Below, in pieces: positions 12,607-23,021 of a stretch of DNA of 64,000 bases (position 1 is the stretch's first letter; each line of letters opens with the position of its first letter). Under the pieces are notes generated by a model that saw nothing but the letters and a program-made list of their open reading frames with translations, was not told the DNA's origin and ran no database searches. This DNA is from Climacium dendroides (Eukaryota; Streptophyta; Bryopsida; Hypnales; Climaciaceae), in contig OX467082.1 in the NCBI GenBank assembly GCA_950106755.1, positions 32,922,001 through 32,986,000 of the forward strand, written 5' to 3'. A program made the position numbers and the translations under genes.

Positions 12607-12795
12607 TCACGACAATTGTTGCAACGCGACGACCTCGTAATCTTTGAGAGGCATATACACAAGAGGGACGGCGACAGCCGCCCGGAGCGCGCAATGCGAA
12701 GCCACGAGAGCGGCTCCTGAGCCGAGCAGTCTGATTCTCGCCACACCCGCCGCTTGGTAGCACTGCGACACGAATGGATGCACCAATGTCCACAT
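12607..12795 (-). CDS. Possible small hydrophobic protein (62 aa), unrecognised
   Basis: Minus-strand ATG frame, MWTLVHPF to VALQQLS then TGA. Its central part is hydrophobic and Ala/Val/Leu-rich (about residues 22-47), possibly one membrane segment. Upstream on the same strand is a CT-rich sequence like a plant 5' leader. About 190 bp upstream of the ATG the minus strand reads CCCCTATATCAC, a fair TATA-box candidate at about 12990. I do not recognise the protein, and two other frames overlap it, so it may be a chance ORF. The local rise in GC and the promoter-like layout are the reasons for listing it. Confidence 0.3.
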   Translation of the reverse strand: MWTLVHPFVSQCYQAAGVARIRLLGSGAALVASHCALRAAVAVPLVYMPLKDYEVVALQQLS

Positions 12796-12985
12796 TGTGA
12801 GGCCGAAAATCTCTCAGAAAAATGCTCTAAAATGCTCTACTACACTGCAAGCTGCTGCAAACTGCTCTATGATCCACACAATCTGTGTAAATGCAGCCAC
12901 GCGAGCAGGGGAGGTGGAAGGAAACTGCGAGAAGCGGTGGTGCGGAGAAAATTTGGGAAGGGAGTGTTTCAGGGGAAGGGTCGGG

Positions 12986-12999
12986 GTGAGTGATATAGG
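12986..12999 (-). promoter_or_regulatory. Candidate TATA box for the 62-aa minus-strand frame
   Basis: Plus-strand GTGATATAGGGG reads CCCCTATATCAC on the minus strand and is followed by a CT-rich stretch. Support is positional only and depends on the small frame being a gene. Confidence 0.25.
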
Positions 13000-13250
13000 G
13001 GTCCAGGGAGAAAGCCCTATTCCCGTGAGCCTTATCCTGAGCTGACGAGGATTGTGTGTGGGGTCTGCTACAGTTGACTCAGCTAGGGAGCAAAGGGAAC
13101 GCCTGGAACGAATTGGGGGAACAATAGGGGCTTCAGAGTTAGGTGATGGTTTTCTTAAAGAAAAGCAACCTTACATTTTGCCCTTGAACGCTTTTATCCT
13201 TTTTTGAATTTTGGCACATTTTTGCTTATGTCTTTGTACGAAAATATCAT

Positions 13251-13520
13251 TTAAGGTAGGAGGTCCACAAATCACCCACATAAAAGCTGAAACTAAATTT
13301 TGGGGAGGCGAAGCTTCTTGAAATATTTTTTAGTAAATTTTTCTTGAAATACAAGTGGAATTGGCATCTAACCCATGTCCTTTCAATATTTGTAGAGCTT
13401 TGTGGAATTAGTTATAAATTTTGAAGTTGAAATGGCATAGGGCTCTAAAATTGCCCACTTCCTCAAATGTACACAATTTGTACATTGCTAAAGGCTATGA
13501 AAAAGCAACATATATTTGAC
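13251..13520. mobile_element. AAGGTAG-family MITE, right end lost
   Basis: The left terminus TTAAGGTAGGAGGTCCAC is followed by an interior homologous to the elements at 14.8, 34.4, 47.3 and 49.6 kb. Shared landmarks include GAAGCTTCTTGAAAT, GTGGAATTGGCATCTAA, TTTGAAGTTGAAA and TCTAAAATTGCCCAC. No matching right terminus follows, so the copy is truncated near 13520. Confidence 0.6.
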
Positions 13521-14807
13521 AAGCAAAAATTATCCTATATCTTTTGTTGAAAAATTGAGTTGATACCAATATTTAATTTTGAAAGGAAAAAAAAATTAAT
13601 TGGACTAAGCTGTTTAGCTTCAATTTTATCAGATTGAAATTTTGACAATTGAAGCACTTTGAGTAACTCAAAACACCACCAGCATATGCATAAAGGACGT
13701 TGAAGCGTCTTTTATGGGTTTCTTTGATAAAAAAAAATCATGATTGTATGATAATCAATTGCAATTAAATTTTGCTTCAAAACCCAACTACAACATCCAC
13801 TATTAAAAAATTTATAAAGTTTATGCAATTTTTAAAACTATTCATCCATTTAAGTGGACAAGGCTAGACCACATCTAATCTTGTAAAAAATTTCCCTTGA
13901 AAGAAGGCAAGAATTGTTATTTATCATAAATTTGAAAATTTGAAAACTTTGAATTCTAATTTGGAACCAATGAACTCAAAATAGTCCCTTGAAGATACAA
14001 AATACAAAATTAACCACTCTACAATAGGAACTTATTAGTGCATTTATTAAACATGGTGAAGAAACTAGAATTCATGCACCTCAGAGGTCATACAAGCCTA
14101 GACATGGTCTATTCATTTCAACGCAGCTAGCACATTATGCTAACCATAGAAGGTGCTTACAACATAGGTTCCTAAAATATAGGCACCTATGTTCACATAA
14201 CTGATTGTTGACTTTTCAACGCTAATGTGGCACTGTCCTATTGGCAACCCATCACCGTTGTCATTACAAGTTGCAACTCATAATTCCCTTCCCTTCAACT
14301 TGCTTCCTACACCCTTGGATCATGAAGACCAAAATGTTATGATTGAAAAATGTACAACCGGTCATGTACACAGTAACCTATTCGCCGCTAGTGCGGCTCA
14401 TTGGTTAATATCTAATACATATTTTGTTCATAGTTTTGAAGAAACATGGCAATTCCATCTATTAAAAATCATAGAATTTACAACAAAATCTTCACTTCTC
14501 CATTCAGTATGATGTCAATCTTATGCTTTTCTTTTCCTTACATTATATTATCTATTATATTAAGTATAGATGGTCACGACCCCTATCACGACGCAATGTT
14601 ACAAAAATGGTCACACTTTCATCCCACTTTTCTCATCCCATTTTTTCATCGCGCCCTTGTCGTATTGCATTGCCGTTGCATGGCAACGGGCTCCATTCAC
14701 GTATTATATTATATATAATTGTGATTGTTTATGTATGCTTCTTTTCTTTTTCTGCCATTGATAATCATTTGGGATGTTTGGCCTCTGGCTAGCCAATTCA
14801 TTTGGCT
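13521..14807. other. AT-rich spacer
   Basis: Several frames (14225-14512, 14446-14718, 14523-14792) overlap in different phases without recognisable motifs. The shift to more C-rich sequence at 14.2-14.7 kb does not resolve into a gene. Confidence 0.35.
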
Positions 14808-15107
14808 TAAGGTAGGTGGCTCTTAAACCGACCCTTAAGAGCTGATTGCATTTTGGGGACATCTAAACATCTCAAAAACAATTTTCAGTGAATTTTGGTG
14901 GGAAGAAAAAAGGAATAGGCATCTAATCCAAGTCGATTTCATATTTTTTGGACCTTTGTGGAATTAGTTACGAATTTTTGAAGTTGAAACGCAGTAGTGG
15001 TTTCTAAAACCGACCCCTTTCTGAAATATACGCAGTTAGTACATTTCAGAAGTAAAATGTACCAGATCGGTTTTAGAACCAGATTGGTTTTAGAGCCACC
15101 TACCTTA
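14808..15107. mobile_element. Complete AAGGTAG-family MITE
   Basis: Both ends are intact: left TAAGGTAGGTGGCTCTTAAA, right (reverse complement) TAAGGTAGGTGGCTCTAAAA. The element is 300 bp counting the TA at each side. TA just outside AGGTAGG at both ends suggests a 2-bp TA target duplication, as in Tc1/mariner-type (Stowaway-like) MITEs. The class is an inference. The interior is non-coding and shared with the copies at 13.25, 34.4, 47.3 and 49.6 kb. Confidence 0.8.
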
Positions 15108-15404
15108 GAGAGTGCCATGATTCAGGAAAGGCACGACAGCTTCATTGCTGAGTTGTGTGCAGTGACTGCAGTAAGGTTATTAGTACGACGGCCTTTCTGA
15201 CCGGGAATCAAATTATTTTTCATACTGTACCCTTTCTCTCCGTCCAGCTTTGAGATTCACAACAGAGCTGCACTTTTCGACACATGGGGCTGAATTCCAT
15301 CTGGATCAGCACAAACAGACCCTTTTCCAGTGCCACGGTCGGAGCGGGGCAGGGCTGGGCAGGGAGTGGAGGGGTCTTTTTATTGGCTTTCATTCATGAA
15401 CTTA

Positions 15405-15771
15405 GAGCATCTCCACCGTGACACAGGCCAATGCACACGCAAGAATAGCTTTTCCTGTGTGCATATTGCCAAGCGGGCACGCAAGATTCTAAGAGCCCCA
15501 CCGTGACACACAACATGGGCCCGGCCTAATCACAATTTGAGTGCTAACTAGCCGCCAAAATCTCAAGACACAAAAAGAATTTTCAAAAATGGTTTTGAGT
15601 GTCCATCTTGTGGGCACTCAAGACTTGAGGGCCCGGGGTCTTTTCTTTTGCGCCCGGGGTCCAAAAAATGGTTTTGTGTCATTGCCCCGTGCCACAGTGG
15701 GGCAATTATTGACCCCGGGCCCGGGACTTTTCCACCCCGTGTCCCTCTTGCGTGTCACGGTGGAGATGCTC
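15405..15771. mobile_element. MITE, PIF/Harbinger-like, with TTA target duplication
   Basis: The terminal inverted repeats are perfect over 20 bp: GAGCATCTCCACCGTGACAC at the left and its exact complement at the right. The trinucleotide TTA flanks both sides (15402-15404 and 15772-15774). A 3-bp TTA/TAA duplication with GAGCATCTCCA-type ends fits PIF/Harbinger MITEs of plants. The 367-bp element is much more GC-rich than its surroundings, with GGGCCCGG-type stretches. The intact ends suggest recent insertion. A second, weaker end-like motif (AAGAGCATCGCCACG) follows immediately at about 15778. Confidence 0.85.
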
Positions 15772-15835
15772 TTAATAAAGAGCATCGCCACGTTTTCTCT
15801 CCAATATAGACACAGCGAATGACTTGGGAGCTAAG

Positions 15836-15895
15836 GTAGGAGGCTCGAAATACAAGCGGGCTCCCTTGGGTCGTCTCCCTTGCGGACCAACTACC
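15836..15895. mobile_element. Very short AAGGTAG-family remnant
   Basis: The left end CTAAGGTAGGAGGCTCG and the right end (ACTACCTTAC on the plus strand) are only about 60 bp apart. It looks like an internally deleted copy that kept both termini and TA flanks. Confidence 0.6.
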
Positions 15896-15914
15896 TTACA
15901 CAAACCTTACCTTG

Positions 15915-17190
15915 TTAACCCCTAAAGTCACAAAGGCCTCTTCTCCATGAAAAAACGCTCAAAATTGTCATTTCTATAGCAATGAACAAAATAATAATAA
16001 TATTATTATTATTTTATTATTATTATTTGCATATCTAACCTCGGGGGGTGCACTACAAAGGAAGTTCATGCATGAGGAGTGACCAAACCCTAACTACCCA
16101 TTTCTACTTTTCCTAATTATTTTCTAATAAACTATAATTTCAACCTACAACTTTGAGCTTTGTTTGACAATGTCTATAGGTTTCTATTGCCAAAAATTTC
16201 AATCCTAAATAACATGTGATTTATTGCCTAGAAAGGATTGAAAAATGAACTAAAATGGCATGTTTTTCAGCTAAAATATTTATAGAGATCACATGAAGAT
16301 GACTATTGTATCAATATTCAAACAAAATAAGCTTTTAGTAGAAAGCTATTTTATAGATTTTTTTTAAAATTTTAAAATTTTTATTTTTATATAATATAGG
16401 GATGTGAAAGTTTTTTTTAGCTTTACAATATATCTTTTCTCTTCTAAAATTTGTAACTAATTGTTATTAACATAAAAAAAATACCGATAATTTAGAACAT
16501 AAACTTGCAAAGTAGAAAAATCTATTCATATTTTTCTTTTAGAAATAAAATAAAATTTTAGGATATAATATAGGGGGTCCAAAATTTGGTTGCTCCTCAC
16601 CCATGAACTTCCTTTGTAGTGCACCCCCGGGTATCTAACAGTACTAGGATCTTGTACTAAACTAGTATAAGAATGTGTGGCAGAAATTTCACAAACTTTG
16701 CCCGCATGGATTGCAAGATATTTGTGTTCAAAGTGAAGGAAACAAAGTTTACTTCACACCTTGATTGGCTAGATTATTTGTCTTTGAATCTTCATAACTT
16801 ATAATTTTTGTTCTACTGGTTTTGAATTTATAATTTCATATGATAAAAAATTGAGTTGAGATTTTAGGGAAAAAAATTCACAAAGCACACACTGGATCAT
16901 TTCATTCATTAAAAAATTATTAAGTGGAAGTAGGTGCTTGACTAAAGGAAAATCTAAATTATTAATCCCTAAAGGTCAAAACACTATTTTTTGGCATTAT
17001 AGTGATTTTAGGCAACCCACTATGAATGGAATTTTTATTTCTTTTCTTTGAAAACTTCACAAAACATGTGTCCAAGGAGTAGCTTTAAGGTGCAACAATT
17101 TTCATAACTTTTAACTACATGGTTAAAAAGTTATTGCATGATATATAGTTTTCAACATTTGGCGGGTAGCTTGGGCAACCCAAAAAACTT
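15915..17190. repeat. Dispersed repeat with TTAACCCCTAAAG end, split by a hAT-like MITE
   Basis: Starts at TTAACCCCTAAAGTC. Outside the inserted element (16040-16631) it aligns by eye with 8.40-8.80 kb through shared landmarks such as GATTGCAAGATATTTGTGTT. The later part (17.07-17.2 kb) is shared with 20.26-20.42 kb (GGAGTAGCTTTAAGG, then TTAAAAAGTTA). A (AAT/ATT)n microsatellite lies at about 15990-16028. No coding sequence was seen. Confidence 0.5.
16040..16631. mobile_element. MITE with ~45-bp inverted repeats and 8-bp target duplication
   Basis: The left terminus carries GGGGGGTGCACTACAAAGGA and then AGTTCATG. The right terminus is its complement over about 45 bp with a few differences. 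TATCTAAC occurs directly outside on both sides (16032-16039 and 16632-16639), an 8-bp duplication as made by hAT transposases. Mutator-like elements (9 bp) are an alternative. The 592-bp interior is AT-rich and non-coding. The related repeat at 8.47 kb lacks the element and shows an uninterrupted site. Confidence 0.85.
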
Positions 17191-18436
17191 CTTTAAAAAT
17201 CACTTTTTTAAGAGAGAAAAATTTGAAACTGGTCAAATCCAAATTTGAGAGCAAATTTAAAAGCAAAAGTCAAGTCAAAATTTGACAAAAACTTACTAGA
17301 AATTTAAACATTGCTATGAATTGAAGCAAAGGAGACATTGTATTGATAGGAGTTACTTGTAATAAAGAAGTTCAAGTTGGACTTCACTCAAAAAGTGAGT
17401 AAATGCCATCTAGAGATGAAGTCTCTAGAATATAGAAGTTGCTTGTTTTATTTAATTTCAAGATAGGAAGAACTATGTACTATCATTCATTTAAGCTTAT
17501 GTACACAAATGTATAGTAGTTAAAATTATAATTAGAGACCTGTTATTTTTATTTGTGAATAATTAATATCATTAATTTTTTCAAAACATTCCAAGTTTCA
17601 AAAATTGAATCATTGTTAGACTATAAACAATGACATCCAAGCTTTGGTACTTTACTTCCATGTTCCACCATGCACAAAGTTAAAGCATTCTACAATGACA
17701 AGGTCATTAAATTGATATGATTAATGTATATAGGTTTGAAAAATTGAAAATTGAATCTTCAAGCCAACTATTATCTTTTGAAGAAAAATTCACTATTTAA
17801 AAGAAATATCAAACAAAAATGAAATTAAATATTTGACAATGGAATATGCTTTCAATATGACCTTAAACTTTCACTACACAATGTCTTGAATGTTTAAATA
17901 TTTATGCAATTAATTTGTATAGGATAACAAACCTTAAAAACAACAAAAGATTTGAAATTATTCCCTTATATTATCCCTTGTGAAGGTTTACTAAAATTTT
18001 GAAATATTTTCCAAAAATTGTGGAGATTCTTAATAAATTAGTCTCAAAAAATCAATAGGTAAGATAAATTTGAAAGGAATTATGATATTCATAGGAAAAA
18101 TGTAGGACTACAAATGAAAATATATTTGAAGAAAATGACTTTATTTAAATTCCACACTTGTTGTCATGTGAGCTTGGAATCATGGGCACATGAGCATAGG
18201 AGTCTATTCACCTATATTTTTAAGTATTTATATTATAAAAACCTTTCATGGTTATATGATACCTATGTTATAAATACTTATATTATAGGTGTTTATACTA
18301 TGAGTACCTTCTATGATTGTAGAGTATCTACTTATACATATGTTCAAGGCTCATAGGCTTACATTTCAATGCCCACATACTACCATTGTTGAAAACATGG
18401 TCACAAATTAGGTGTGTGATCATTTCAAATAGTAAG
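17191..18436. other. AT-rich spacer without recognisable genes
   Basis: No frame with coding character. The 80-codon frame at 18114-18356 is Tyr/Ile-rich and low in complexity. No inverted-repeat ends were seen. Confidence 0.4.
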
Positions 18437-18735
18437 TTATTCATTAGATGAAATTTGAGGCCTCAATAAGACTACAAGTTCCTGTGTAGTGGGAAATATG
18501 GGAACTATGTCACATTTGCAATCTAATGTGGCTAAGACCTTACCATGTCTAATAATAGTTTTAAATAGTTTTAATTAAATAAAATTTATTTTAAAAAATA
18601 AAATTTATTATTCAAATATTCTAACAACGGTTCATAACAAGGGGAATAACCCTAAAATGACCTTCCCATGCCCTCAAATCTATTCTAACAAGGCTTTGTT
18701 GCTTTCCATCCATTGTTAGCCTCAAAACAACAAGA
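18437..18735. repeat. Dispersed repeat, copy 1 (partner at 45.2 kb)
   Basis: Matches 45175-45500 through ordered blocks: GAGGCCTCAATAAGAC, GGGAACTATGTCAC, CAATCTAATGTGG, an AT-rich centre, then AAGGGGAATAACCCT and CCATGCCCTCAAATC. The two copies are diverged and non-coding, and the element class is unknown. Confidence 0.55.
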
Positions 18736-21100
18736 TGGTGTTATGTCTTAGGCTACATATATTACTAGATTTTCAACAAGTTTTTTGGATCAACAACAAG
18801 CCTATGTAGAAATTAATGAAGAAAAATGTTATTTATGTAGCCAAATTTTTATTTAAAATTTGTTGCAAAATGCCTGAAATTATAATTTACCTACAAAAAT
18901 ATTATTCAAAATTTGCCAAAGAGTTGGTTCAAGTAGTTTTTTTTGTTGGAAATTTAAAAAAGCTCCAAAATACTATGAAGATAATTGAGGATGAGATCAT
19001 AAAAAAATCCCTCCTAAAAGTTAGAAATTCTAAGAAAAAAATGTATGGAAGGAAATTTCATAATTTATTCAAAATTTCAATGAAAATTTGAAAGATCTCG
19101 CAATACCATAGGTCTTCACATCTACTGAAGATTGTTTCCTTTGGATAATTCCTTCAAAAATAACCTCCATCCTATACTATTAAGCCTTGTGTCCTTGCCA
19201 CAAAATAATAAAATAAAAATAAAAATAATTTTCTAAATTTTTTAGTTCATAATCTTTCAAAATTTGATATCTTTTCTGCCGTGAATCAAAACACTACAAA
19301 ACAAAGTCCATGCACCCTTGGTTAGAGAGAGCTTCTTATTAATATGAAGAATACACCTCAGGATCCCTCAAAAATAGTCTTCATTCTATACATTAAGCTT
19401 ACACTTTTGTTAGAACTATGAATAAGCTTTATGACCTCATTTGTCACCATTCACAAGCAAATTTTTTTTCTAGTTATTTTAGATAGTGAGGAAAGTAATA
19501 ATTACTAGAAGGATGAAGCTATTAGCATCTATGGAAATGGATGAAACTTGCAATCTATAGATGAAATTTCATTTATTCATCCAAAATAGAATAATAGTAT
19601 CCATTGAATTAGAGATTTCATTCATTGTAAAGCAAGAATATTTTGCCAAATATTTTTTATAAAAAATCATTGTTTTTCAGCAAAAAATTGCTAAAAAAAA
19701 ATATGTTCACAAGTGCATAAGAGCAACTCCAATGCAAACTTGGAAAAGGCGTTGTCAATCTATTAAGCCTCAGTCTCTTGTTAAAGCAGGAGCATGCTGG
19801 ATTTCTTTCTAGCATGCCACTTGCAACCATGCCCCCAAATGTGGCAACATATTGAGGAACAACAATTTTTTTTTAATTTTCTTGAGTGAATCTCTTCCGA
19901 TTTTGAGTATACTTCTAGTATCTGCCACTACCACTTGTTGTTAGTATCAAAGAATCTAAGCTTCTAATATACTGCTCCATACTCTGCAAATTGCACCAAA
20001 ATATTGAGCAAGGGCTCTCATGTGGAGAGCCTTGGAAATTGTTATTGTCTACAACGGTTGTATCGGGGAGTAATTCTTTGCACAAGGATGTTACAACTTA
20101 CAAGATAGCAACACCCATAATCATGAATTTAAGGGTTTTCAGCATGATGTCTATTAACTCCCTAAAGCCCTACATTATGTTGTATGGAAATATAGAGGTT
20201 TTGGGTAGCTCACTATAGATGGACTTTTTTTTTTATATTTTCTTACAATAGATGTGTGAGGAGTAGCTTTAAGGCCCAATAATTTTTATAACTTTTACAT
20301 GATTAAAAAGTTAAAAGTTATTGTATAATATGTAGTTTCTAGTGATTGGTGGGCAGTCCAAGCAAGAAAAAAAATTCTTTGAAAATCACTTTCTTAAGAA
20401 ATAAAAATTTGAAATTATTTTTCTAAGATTTATTTATATGTGGAAAGCTTTGAACCATTCCATTTTGTCAAATGCTAATATCTTACAATCTACTTGGTGG
20501 AAAATTCTAAAAAATATTCTACATCTTTTCAAACTAGTATACTACAGGATCCTAGAGTTACATGTACCTAAAAATGTTTTTCTTTCTATAATTTGGTATT
20601 TATACTAGACATGACAATTTTGGAGTGCTTTTGGTGAAAACACAGTCAAAAATCTTTAGGCATTAATAGACATCCCAAAAAGGAACCCTACTAGCAAGAG
20701 AAAAATAATTCAAGTATTATTTGGACACTTTGAATATGAGTTGTGAATTTTTGAAGAGCCGACTATAGATGCACTAGGGCTTTTTTTTAGGGCTTTCTAG
20801 TTACAGATTACACCAAAAAAATAATTTGGCTAAAAAATGGCAAAAAGCTATGAAATTTTTGACCTGAAAACTTTGAATTAAAAAGAAAACACTTGGATGA
20901 AATCACCGAATTGTAAATGAAAATAGAATTAGAGACATGTGATATGTACGAATGTGATATTTTCAATCCAATATGTGGATGAATGTTGAAATTTGGATCA
21001 CCACCATTACATTTTATATCGCCACTTTGGCACTACATAAAAAATGTAAAAGAAAGCCCTGAGATGCACCTAGTACTGACACTCGGCTGTAATATTCAGA
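18736..21100. other. AT-rich spacer with repeat fragments
   Basis: Contains a TTAACTCCCTAAAG motif at 20154 and a block at 20.26-20.62 kb shared with 17.07-17.2 kb and, more weakly, 7.0-7.6 kb. The Lys/Asn-rich frame at 18816-19091 is typical of chance ORFs in AT-rich DNA. No gene is supported. Confidence 0.4.
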
Positions 21101-21425
21101 TGTAGTACATCTTTGTAATCACATCTATTCACTTCCCAAGATTTTCCAAGATTTTAGAGGGGACGGTTATGGGGTAGAGTGAAGGACGGATATGGGTGCT
21201 GCTACCTTAGCCCCGTCGGCACGGTTTCCGTTGCAGTGTTGGATTGGAGCTGCTCTCAGAGAGAGTACTTACAATTCTGACACGTGGAATCCTTGTCGGC
21301 GGCACTCCACGTCAGCCAGTCGTCTCTCTCCTCACGCTCGATGGTTTTAGGGCTCAATTTCATGTCGAGCTCACAGCAGCCGATTGTTGAAGAGTCACGA
21401 CAGCGCTTGCGAATCGACTACCACA
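21101..21425 (+). promoter_or_regulatory. Upstream region and leader of PSMD5-like gene
   Basis: GC rises sharply after about 21150. CT-rich leader-like sequence (CGTCTCTCTCCTCACGCTCG) precedes the ATG at 21426. No clear TATA box was found. The frames that overlap here are shadows of the gene. Confidence 0.35.
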
Positions 21426-23021
21426 ATGGCGGACATGGAGATCGACGATCAATCGGTGGACTTGCCTCTGCTTGCTGCCGCGGCTTCGGAATTCTCCAAC
21501 TACCCCGGCGAGATTTCCGATGCCGCGGTGCAAAATTTCCTGTCCAAGTTCCCTCTTCCCATCCTCTTGAATGCTCTGGAGACGGGTCGGGAAGTCCCGG
21601 GCCTGGAACCTGCGGTGGTTACGTCCCTGGAGAGGATATTTCGAACGCCGTATGGAAACCAGTTGTTGCCGCACACATTGCAGTACGCGAGCGCGGGATT
21701 GAAAGCGGACTCGCCTCTGGTTCGGAAATTGACTTGCGTGGCGATCGGGGATTTATTAGCTGCCGGGATCTCCGATGGAGGCGCGACGGTGCGCGCCCTG
21801 CAAAACTCGGAGTTGGCTGTGCCGTTGCTGCTTGTGGTCGGCGATAGTGATGCGTCTGTGGCCAAAGCGGCGGGCGATGCGGTCGGAAAATTGGCCCGAA
21901 ACCCTAATGGCTTGGATCTTATATTCAAGGGCTCGGGAGCGGGAGTGTTGACGAACCTGGCTTCTCACTCTTCGGCGATTGTTCGAATTCGCGCCCTCGC
22001 TATGGCGGCGACGATTTTCGGTGTCTCGGAGGCTGCAGCTGCTGCGGTGCAAGGCTCCGGGATTTTTAATGTGTTGGCTAAGGAGCTCGATAACAGTGAT
22101 GATATGCTTGCGCAGCTTAATGCGTTGGAGCTGCTTTGTGAACTGGCAGTGACTCCTCATGGAGCTAAGTTTCTTCTTGCTGGTAACCTGATTGGGAGAT
22201 TAACGTCGACTATCTCTAATTATTCGTTGGATTCACTGATACGGTCTCGAGCTATGACTGTAGCCGCTCGGCTTACTTCTTTGTACGACGAGTCTCCTGG
22301 TTCGCCCATGTCTGCATTGGAAGCTGCAAGTATTGTTAATGCTTTTGGCGATCTCTTGAAGCTTCTGGAAGAGACGGGGGATGCGACGGAGCACGAAAAC
22401 GCTCTCGATGCTCTTTCTTTTATTGGGAAGACCGCTAAAGGTGCCGAGCTTCTCTTCAATCCTCAAACCTTGGTTGCACGATATGTGATGAATGCTGCCT
22501 TTGTGCATCGTACCCTTGGCACTAAACTGGCTGGGATTCATGCCTTAGCTACGATAGCTGGTTCAGAACGAGAACCTAGTCGTGTGCTGTTAAGTGGAAG
22601 TGCTGAAGCGCAGCTGAAGGATATGATGTTCTCTGCTGCTGGAGAGAGGTCATCCAGTCGTACGCTTGCTGGAATGTTTCTTGTTTTTTTCCAGCAGTCT
22701 TCTGAGGTAAGACTTGCAATGTATCGATTCACATCGCCTATGCTGGCTCGACTTTGGTGTGTACGTGAGCTTGTTGCATCCCGAGAATTGATCGATTATC
22801 TTTTAGAACCTCGCTTGGAAAGTAACAAAGAGGCAATGGAATGGCGGCATGTGTGCTGTGTGGCCATGACCACCGCACTGTCTGCCGCAATTGAGCGTGG
22901 ACAAATCCCGGCGACGGAAACATTGAGCAGATTGGAAGAGTTTGTACGGAAGGGTCCTTTCCAGGGCAAAGAAGAGCAGAAAGCGGCGGTGCCAATATAT
23001 GCAACTCAAGAGCGTATGTAG
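21426..23021 (+). CDS. PSMD5: 26S proteasome non-ATPase subunit 5 (PSMD5/S5b-like) ARM-repeat protein
   Basis: Intronless frame of 531 residues starting MADMEIDDQSVDLPLL, about the usual length for the family. The product is built of ARM/HEAT-type helical repeats throughout. Family features seen include the LLNALETGREVPG.E segment, the LE.IF.T.YG..LLP motif near residue 75, VRKLTC..IGDLL, repeated LANLL/ALELLCELA-type helices, and a C-terminal block with SPML.RLWCVREL and WRHVCC.AM. In animals and yeast (PSMD5/Hsm3) this protein is a chaperone that binds ATPase subunits while the proteasome base assembles; the same role in plants is an inference. I chose ATG 21426 because the acidic N-terminus begins there. 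The frame extends 14 codons further upstream without conserved character. Confidence 0.9.
   Translation: MADMEIDDQSVDLPLLAAAASEFSNYPGEISDAAVQNFLSKFPLPILLNALETGREVPGLEPAVVTSLERIFRTPYGNQLLPHTLQYASAGLKADSPLVRKLTCVAIGDLLAAGISDGGATVRALQNSELAVPLLLVVGDSDASVAKAAGDAVGKLARNPNGLDLIFKGSGAGVLTNLASHSSAIVRIRALAMAATIFGVSEAAAAAVQGSGIFNVLAKELDNSDDMLAQLNALELLCELAVTPHGAKFLLAGNLIGRLTSTISNYSLDSLIRSRAMTVAARLTSLYDESPGSPMSALEAASIVNAFGDLLKLLEETGDATEHENALDALSFIGKTAKGAELLFNPQTLVARYVMNAAFVHRTLGTKLAGIHALATIAGSEREPSRVLLSGSAEAQLKDMMFSAAGERSSSRTLAGMFLVFFQQSSEVRLAMYRFTSPMLARLWCVRELVASRELIDYLLEPRLESNKEAMEWRHVCCVAMTTALSAAIERGQIPATETLSRLEEFVRKGPFQGKEEQKAAVPIYATQERM

Noticed and set aside
21284..21847. 187-residue frame overlapping the start of PSMD5 in another phase.
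   Set aside because: It does not start at a family-supported ATG and has Gly/Arg-rich composition, typical of a shadow of a GC-rich gene.
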